Part shown: in pieces, positions 57,201 through 64,000 of the stretch
Layout: the number at the start of each line of letters is the position of its first letter
Numbering within the stretch: the first letter of the stretch is position 1
DNA from: Nageia nagi
Taxonomy: Eukaryota; Pinophyta
Length of the DNA stretch: 64,000 nucleotides
Assembly (NCBI GenBank): GCA_050084985.1
Contig: JBITNC010000001.1
Span: 107,942,001-108,006,000, forward strand
Direction: 5' to 3'
The notes under the pieces: generated by a model
Database searches by the model: none
Told to the model about the DNA's origin: nothing
Seen by the model: only the letters and a program-made list of their open reading frames with translations
Translations under genes and position numbers: made by a program

Positions 57201-58300
57201 TAATATGATAAGTACATCCTTGAAAATCCTATGGGTATAAGTAGATAAGGACTATACCATAAGGAATTCATAATTCCATAAAGTTCCTTATAAAATGTAA
57301 GGTATTAATGCAACTATATGATGCTTAATCATATGTTACCATTAATCTTGATGCAATGGAAAAATCATTCCACTTTCATCCTTGCATTATTCACGAAATC
57401 CTAATCAATTCTATATGCTAAGAAATGCATTCATATATGTATGCATGTAAAGTATATTTTTTGGGTACTTTTCTACTTAATTAAAATGGTTATCACATCT
57501 TGATAAACCAAGCATACTCACAATAAGAACCAACAAAATGAAATCAACATCATATATAATCACCTACCTGAAGGATCAAATAATGATTGCTCTCACCATA
57601 AATCATATATTAATACAAACACTTCACATTAGTCCACTAATGAAAAGAATAATGCTTCTAGATATCTTTTTCATTATCCTAAAGTCAATTAAGTATTATT
57701 ATATTAAGAAAATAAGCATGAGCATATCATTATTAAGGAACTTATCTCATCATAACAACACTTTTCTTTACAAGAATTTAATAAACCATCACACTACAAC
57801 AAAAAACACAATAGGTGATGATAAAACTCAACAATGTAATAAATCAACATAATTCAAAACCCCTATTTCACAAGTTATTCCAACAATTCACCATACAATT
57901 CATATGTTGAGTTTTAATCTATGTTATTAACTTAGATTCTTTCTAAATTATAGAAATAATCTAGGTTTCTACAAAAAGGATAATAAATAATTTTTCTCCC
58001 AAAAAGAGATCTTCTTTACCAACTAATATAATTAATATCTAAATAACAAGAAGAGTGAAGAGTTAGATTTTTTAATAAAATCTCATTGAGGTTTAATTTT
58101 AGCTATGAAATTATTTTAACAAAAATGAACGAAATTACTTTTCTTATTACATAATTGCTCTGGGAGATAGAGAGTTTCAATATCCCCAATGTTGAGTGTG
58201 GATCCTGATTAGGGTTTGAATCTTTACATTTCTCAACCTTGGTTACAATTGGTGTATCGATCATTGATTCAACCAACCAACCAATCAATCATTTTACAAA
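54208..58300. other. AT-rich region without recognised genes
   Basis: Apart from the microsatellite at 55244-55395, I see no ORF with recognisable content on either strand. The 104-codon frame at 57538-57852 is rich in Ile, Thr and Asn and looks like chance. The right end may belong to the LTR of the next element. Confidence 0.5.
55244..55395. repeat. CA/CATG-rich microsatellite
   Basis: About 150 bases of alternating purine-pyrimidine sequence built of ACACAC, ACATGC and ACATGT units; alternation of this kind can favour Z-DNA. Confidence 0.85.
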
Positions 58301-59010
58301 TTGGGGAATGGATGGTGATGGAAGCATTACATAGTAATTAGGCCTGTCACATCCAATTCACATTAGCTAGCTAGTTTGATACATACTAATTGTAAAACGT
58401 AGAACATTAAACTCCATTTTGGATAGTCAAAACATGTTCAATTAGTCCATTATTGCATAGTTGGGGGTTACATAGAGGTTGGGGAGTTACTCCATAGTTT
58501 CCTTGACCACTTTTAGGGTCAATATCGTCTTGTATCCCTCTTATAAATAAGGCTATTTGGATTGAGGTCCTATATGGTTTTAGTACTATTTTTGATCTTA
58601 TTGTAGGTGATGATTTTGATGTTATTCATGTTGAGAGTTTGAGAGACATTTGTAGAGAGGTGTTGTTGTACTCTAAAGTGAAGGTTGTGGCAAGGTTATG
58701 TTGTTTATTTAATTCTTGGAGGACTTGGAGATTTGATGATAATGTAAAGGTTGAAAGCTTCTCTGTGGAGTAACCAACATTAGGTGAACCACATTAATCT
58801 CTTATCTCACTTTCTTATGTGTTTGATTATCATTTTAAGTTCAGTATACTAGTTACTTCTTTTGCCAAGGAGTAGGAGGATTATATTCAAGTTTATATGT
58901 AATTGTTTAAACCTAACAAGTGGTATTAGAGCTTGTTATTTTATTGGATTTTGCTTAATTAATCTTGTTTGTAGATTGGAACCAAGAGGAACATATGGTA
59001 GAATAAGGGA

Positions 59011-59670
59011 GGATGAATGTTAAAAGATTCAATGGGAAAGGTTTTCAATTCTAGAGAATGCAAATAGAAGACTACCTCTTCTAAAAAGACCTTTATCAAC
59101 CTCTTGAAGATAAGAGTAGGAAACCCTCATCCATGAGTGATGAAGTTTGGAATTTGTTGAATAGAAAGGATTTGGGGGTTGTTAGACTTTGTTTAAGTTA
59201 TAGAGTATATTTAACACTTTGAGGAGATAAAATAACTAAAGATGTAATGGATAAACTTGCTAAAATGTATAAAAATCCATCCACCTCAAACAAAGTATAA
59301 TTGACAAAAAAATTGTTTAACATGAAGATGAATGAAGGTAGTTCAGTCCAAGATCATGTCAATGAGTTTAATATAGTCATAAATCAATTAAGTTTAATCA
59401 AGATAGTGTTTGAAGATGAAATAAGATCTTTGTTAATATTGTATTCTCTTTCAGATAGTAAGAATAGTTTTGTCATGGCTATTAATAACTCTTATTCTAA
59501 TGTAAAATTGGTCTTTGATGAAATTGTTAGAATCATACTACATGAAGATATGAGTAGAAGGTGTATAGGTGAAAGTTCCAATATGAATCTCACAGTGGAA
59601 ACATGGGAAAGATTAAGGGAAAGGAGAATAAGCAAGTGGAAAATCCAAAGGGAGATCACAATCAAAAGTT
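59011..59670 (+). pseudogene. Element W gag remnant
   Basis: Starting at the ATG near 59011 (MNVKRFNGKGFQF), the frame is broken by several stops but keeps the Copia Gag signature DYLF...KDLYQPLEDKSRK, MDKLAKMYKNPSTSNKV and LTKKLFNMKMNEGSSVQDHV. The longest open part is 59301-59672. It is related to the gag remnant at 53206-53424. Confidence 0.75.
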
Positions 59671-60419
59671 AAAACAAGATTAGAATTTTAGCACTATGGT
59701 AAAAAGGGTCACATTAAAAAGGATAATTGGAATATAAAAAGTAAAGAAGTAGAAGGTAGTAATAATAATGAAAGCACAAGTAATCAAGAAGCAAACATAT
59801 TTGGTGATATATTACAAGATGCTAATAATGTCTCTTGATAAAAATGGTGACTACTTGGTAATTGATTCAGATCTTCATTTCATGCTACCTCACATAAAGA
59901 ATATTTCATAAACTACACACAAGGTGATTATGGTCAAGTCTTATTTGGTAATACATACCCATGCAAAATTGTTGGTATTGGTAATATAATAATAAAATTA
60001 CCTAATAGTGCATAATGGACTCTTTATGATGCAAGACACATTCCATATCTTAAAAGAAATCTAATATCAATAAGTAAATTGGATAAGGAAGGGTATATGG
60101 TTGCATTTGGTAATTCTATTTGGAAAGTAACAAAAGGTTCAATGGTGGTTGCAAAGGTTAATTTGGTTGCCTCACTTTATTTGCTTACAAATATCTTTGA
60201 TTACTCCATGAATCTTGTTTTAGTAGGTGAAGATGCAATACTATGACATAATAGAATTAGGCACATGAGTGAGAAAGTATGAAAATATTACACTCTAGAT
60301 GCTTGCTTTCAAATTTAAAATAGATTGATATTGGATTTTTTGAAGATTGTGTATATGGTAAACAAAGACGAGTTAGTTTCTTAAAAGTTGGCAAAGAAAA
60401 GAAAAGAAAAGTCAAAAGT

Positions 60420-61111
60420 TAAAGTTGGTTCATACAAATGTGTGGGGTCCTTCACAAGTTAGCTCACTTGGTGGCTCATCTTAATTTATCATTTTTATTG
60501 ATGACTCTGCTAGAAAGACATTTGTGTATTGCATTACAAGTAAATCTGATGTGTTTGAAACATTTAAGGTTTGTAAGGAATTGGTTGAAAAAGAAACAAG
60601 TTTAAAGTTGAAATGTCTCAAATATGATAATGGTGGTAGATTTTGTAGCAAAGAGTTTGATATATTTTATTCATATAATGGCATTAGAAGGATTAAGGTG
60701 GTTTTTAGAACTCCATAAGAAAATGCAGTTGTAGAAAGAATGAATAAGATTATCTTGGAAAGGGCTAGAAGCATGAGGATACATGCAAGATTACCTTTAA
60801 ATGTTTGGGCTAATGCTATTGATATTGCTATTTACTTGCTTAATAGGGGTCCATCTATGGCTTTAGATGGAGGCATTCTAAAGGAGATGTGGACAAGTAC
60901 AAAGGTGAACTACTCATTCCTAAGAGTCTTTAGTTGTGAAGCATTTGCACATATTGATAAAGAGTATAGAAATAAACTTGATGTAAATTCACAAAAATGC
61001 TACTTCATTGGATATGGTGTTGATGGTTTGGGTTATAGATTATGGGATGTTGATAATAAAAAAATCATTAGAATAGATATGTTATATTCAATGAGAAAAG
61101 CATGTATATGA
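60420..61111 (+). pseudogene. Element W integrase remnant
   Basis: Core motifs are IIFIDDSARKTFVYCITSKS, LKCLKYDNGGRF and AVVERMNKIILERARSM, then LLNRGPSMALDGG and LRVFSCEAFAHIDKEYRNKL. Stops and a frameshift near 61070 break it, and the sequence ends at the LTR of element V. Confidence 0.78.
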
Positions 61112-61582
61112 TGAAATTAATCCTTTCTGAATAACCTCTAAACTACCAAGAGCTCATGGAGGTACATACAACATCAATACAACAACTCAATAACATAAGA
61201 CAATATTACAAATAACATAAGATATAAAGTGGTTCCTCCCTCATTGGGAGTATGTCCACTAACTAAGATCTTCTTATTCTAAAGGACCTCTCTTATAGAA
61301 ATATCTCCTCTCTCTTCAAACCCTAATCCTAGCTTTATAATTAATTTCAATACAATGAGAGGAGGGGTACCTCTCTATTTATAAGAAGAAACCCACCCTT
61401 TAACCTCTCTTTAACCTAAGGGTAAGGTTAAAGATGTTTTCATATAAAACCTATTTCTAAATTTATTTCTCTTTCTATTTTTATTCCCTTAATGCTTTAA
61501 GGTATCTAAAGATACTTTAAGAATTAAGTGAATTTACATTTAAAAAGAAATATTATACAATATTACATTACAAATTCTAACA
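61112..61582 (-). repeat. 3' LTR of element V
   Basis: About 470 bp; the upper end CTAACA at 61582 is firm, the lower end (TGATGAAATT or TGAAATTAAT near 61110) is not. It is clearly diverged from the element Z LTR but collinear with it. Confidence 0.8.
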
Positions 61583-62599
61583 CCCCCCCTTAATGTAATA
61601 TTGGGATAGAGTGTAGAGAAAGAAGAAAGCAAGAGAGAGTTCTCGTCCAAAGAGATACAAGCGAAGATGAGAACTTTTTACATCATTGAGAAATAAGTAA
61701 GATTTTAGTTTGAGACTCATTACAATTGCATTTGACAAAATGATTTATAATACAATCATTAACCATAACTAATTTCACTAAAAGTATAGTTGATCAATAT
61801 TGATTCGACATGCAAGCCTCCATGAGCTGTAGAAAGTAACCTTCATTTCTCAAGATGAAACCTACAAGCTACAAGAAGCTCATAAATAAGACCAATTAGA
61901 TGCATTATATAAACATTTATATCAATTTCAAGATAAATGAACTAAGTAATGCTATCCAAAAACAAAATTGATCAATGATACACTATAAGTCATCACAAAG
62001 ATGCCAAGATAATACTTATAGCCATCTGCTGTATATTAGAAACCTATGTTGATAAAATAAGAGCATATGCATATATAACAAACTCACAAATGGATAACCA
62101 AATAGGGATAACAAACACATACTGATTCCTCACATAGTGATAACAAAAAAACTATACCATGAGTTCCTCACAAAGAGTAAAATAAACACATAGGTGTACA
62201 TTTAGATCAACACTATACAACAAAAAATCCTCCTAGAGATGAAGTTATCATCACAAACATGAATTCATACTTCACTTCCCCTTGAGGACAACTTCACTAC
62301 CATAAAAAACTGTCAAAGTGTGCACACAAAGTTTCTTAACACAATTAGTGAATAAATCAAGAGAGACAAATTCAGATGAACAGAGCTACAATTGTTGCAT
62401 TAAGAACTTTTTCACTAATACAATGTGCTTAGATTTGTGGTACATTATAAGTCATCACTAATATGCCAAGCTCATATTTATAGTTACCAATAGAGGAATG
62501 TATAAACAAAAGATACAAACTAAACAAAAATTGAACAACTTTATTAATAAGAAAGAAATGATAATGGATTCATTAAGAATTCAACATTTACTTCCCTTT

Positions 62600-64000
62600 T
62601 AAGGGCAACTTCACCAGCCCAATAAAATCCTTAAGCTAACAGAACTAAGCTTTAGGAAGAGACTTGGTGAACAAATCAACAAAGTTTAGAATTGATGGAC
62701 AATACTACAAGTGTAAAAGACCATCTAGAACTTTCTCTTCGATGAAGTGAGCTTGGAATTCTACATGCTTTATTCTTTGATGGAAAATAGGATTTTTTGC
62801 CAAAGCAATAATTGATGTATTATCTAAAGAAATTAGAGATGGATGAACTTACTCATACCCAACTTCTTTCATAATATGCCTCAACTAGATGGGTTCCTAG
62901 GCTGTAAGTGACATTGCATAATATTCAACCTCGATGGTGGAGAGTGCAGTAGTAGGCTACTTCTTAGAAGCCCAAGAGATAGCACTTAAACCAATACTAA
63001 ACACATAAGTAGAGGTTGATTTTCTATCATCTCTATCTCTCCCATAATCAGAATCTGAAAATCTTGAGAGAACAAACAAAGGCAACTTGTCATATTTGAG
63101 AGCAAGATCTTTAATGCTTGCAACATACCTTAAAATTTGCTAAATAGCATTGAAGTGTTTAACATATGGCTTTTGCATAAAGTGAGCCATCAAATTCATG
63201 GTAAAGGCAATATTTGACTTGGAGATAGTCAAATAAAGAAGACTACTAAGTAGTTGCCCATAAGCTATAGCATTTACCAACTAAGAGTTGGAACTAAGAG
63301 ACACAATGATTCTAGGAGGGACTAGGATTACAACATGCTTGCATTCCTTCATTCCAAACTTTTGCAAGATATCTAAGATATAATTAGATTGATTAAGATA
63401 AGTACAATATTGATATTAGTAGACTTGCATACCAAGGTAGTAATGCAATGGACCAAGGTCAATCATTTCCAAAGTTGCCTTAAGTTTGGAGATGCACTCT
63501 TGTATGAGGACTAAATTGTTCCCTATAATCAATAGATAATCTACATAGAGAAGAATCAAGATTAAGTCTTGTCCTTGATTGAGCACATAAAGATTTGTAT
63601 TAGAGAAGAATTTAGAAAAACCAATGTCCTCAAAGAATCTTGAAATCTTATGGTACCAAGCCCTAGGTGTTTGCTTAAGTCCATATAAAGACTTCTTTAA
63701 CTTGCAAATAAAAGATTCTTTTCCTTCCACAATAAACCCTTTTGGTTGATTTATGTAGATTTTCACATCTAAGTCACCATTGATAAAAGCACTCTTGACA
63801 TCAAATTAAAAAACTTTCCATCCCTAAGCTGTAAAAAGAGCAAGAATTACTTTAATAGTAGGCATCTTTGCCACTGAAGCAAAGGTTTCTTCATAATCAA
63901 CTTCATATTTTTGAGCAAAACCCTATCTCGCTTTATACTTCTCAATTTCTCCAACAAAATTATATTTGATCTTATAAATCCATTTGTTACTAATCACATT
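62600..64000 (-). pseudogene. Element V pol remnant (RT and RNase H)
   Basis: The open part 63766-63416 reads KSLYGLKQTPRAWYHKI and LLYVDYLLIIGN, so the catalytic YVDD has become YVDY. RNase H sequence collinear with element Z (41305-41860) lies at 62600-63150 with several stops. At the position of the element Z nonsense codon this copy keeps Gln. Confidence 0.8.

Larger units (their letters stand above)
58300..61111 (+). mobile_element. Element W: decayed plus-strand Copia, truncated by element V
   Basis: An LTR ends CCTAACA at 58918; a TATA box (TTATAAATAAGG) lies near 58540, and its start is not defined. The primer-binding-like TGGTATTAGAGC follows at 58921-58932. Gag (59011-59670), protease (about 59850, with DSG reading DSD), and integrase (60420-61111) follow on the plus strand with many stops. 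At about 61110 the integrase C-terminal region stops at the LTR of element V; RT and RNase H are absent from the window. Confidence 0.8.
61112..64000 (-). mobile_element. Element V: Copia of the element Z family, partial (runs off window)
   Basis: The 3' LTR (about 61112-61582) has minus-strand start TGTTAGAATTTGTAATG and the same U3 hairpin and TATA layout as element Z. A polypurine tract AAGGGGGGG lies above it. Beyond it are remnants of the 3' repeat region, RNase H (about 62600-63150) and RT (63416-63766 and on to the edge). It is inserted in element W. The target duplication cannot be tested because the far end is outside the window. Confidence 0.85.

Noticed and set aside
57538-57852. 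104-codon plus-strand ORF
   Set aside because: Ile/Thr/Asn-rich composition and no context; consistent with chance in AT-rich DNA.

Overview
This window is plant nuclear DNA: AT-rich, with intron-bearing genes, L1-type LINEs and Ty1/copia LTR retrotransposons. The single well-supported host gene is an ortholog of Arabidopsis PROTEOLYSIS 6 (PRT6), the UBR-box E3 ubiquitin ligase of the Arg/N-degron pathway. Long introns loaded with retroelements, and the dense nested elements beside the gene, suggest a large-genome seed plant. A conifer or other gymnosperm is possible, but the sequence alone does not settle the species.

Layout. 1-1228: degraded ORFs of unknown origin. 1229-4723: no clear gene; it may hold PRT6 3'-UTR exons. 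4724-26613, minus strand: a complete PRT6-like gene. I could join 17 coding exons with GT/AG borders and consistent phases, for a predicted protein of about 2117 residues. Its introns hold an internally deleted L1 LINE (19-bp target-site duplication, TSD), a second poly(A) retroelement (19-bp TSD, one mismatch), a third probable retroelement, and tandem repeats of 131 bp x5, 48 bp x3, 220 bp x2 and 79 bp x2.

26614-34634: upstream intergenic DNA with a TA/TATG microsatellite and a badly decayed LINE on the minus strand. The LINE carries a Gypsy-like solo LTR (TSD CTATA) and a Copia-like LTR.

34630-54207: three retrotransposons nested one inside another, each bounded by its own 5-bp TSD. The outermost is an old minus-strand Copia (AGTGA). 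Inside it lies a long-LTR element with almost no interior (CTCAT). Inside that lies a young Copia with two 498-bp LTRs that look identical (AGAAC). The young Copia is itself rearranged: it has a second partial gag-protease-integrase segment, an inverted LTR fragment and a GC-rich insert.

54208-58300: nothing recognised except a CA/CATG-rich microsatellite. 58300-64000: a decayed plus-strand Copia cut by a minus-strand Copia that runs off the window and belongs to the same LTR family as the young element.

I found no tRNA, rRNA, CRISPR array or multi-gene system. The most unusual structures are the chimeric Copia and the three-level nest. The most biologically meaningful locus is PRT6.
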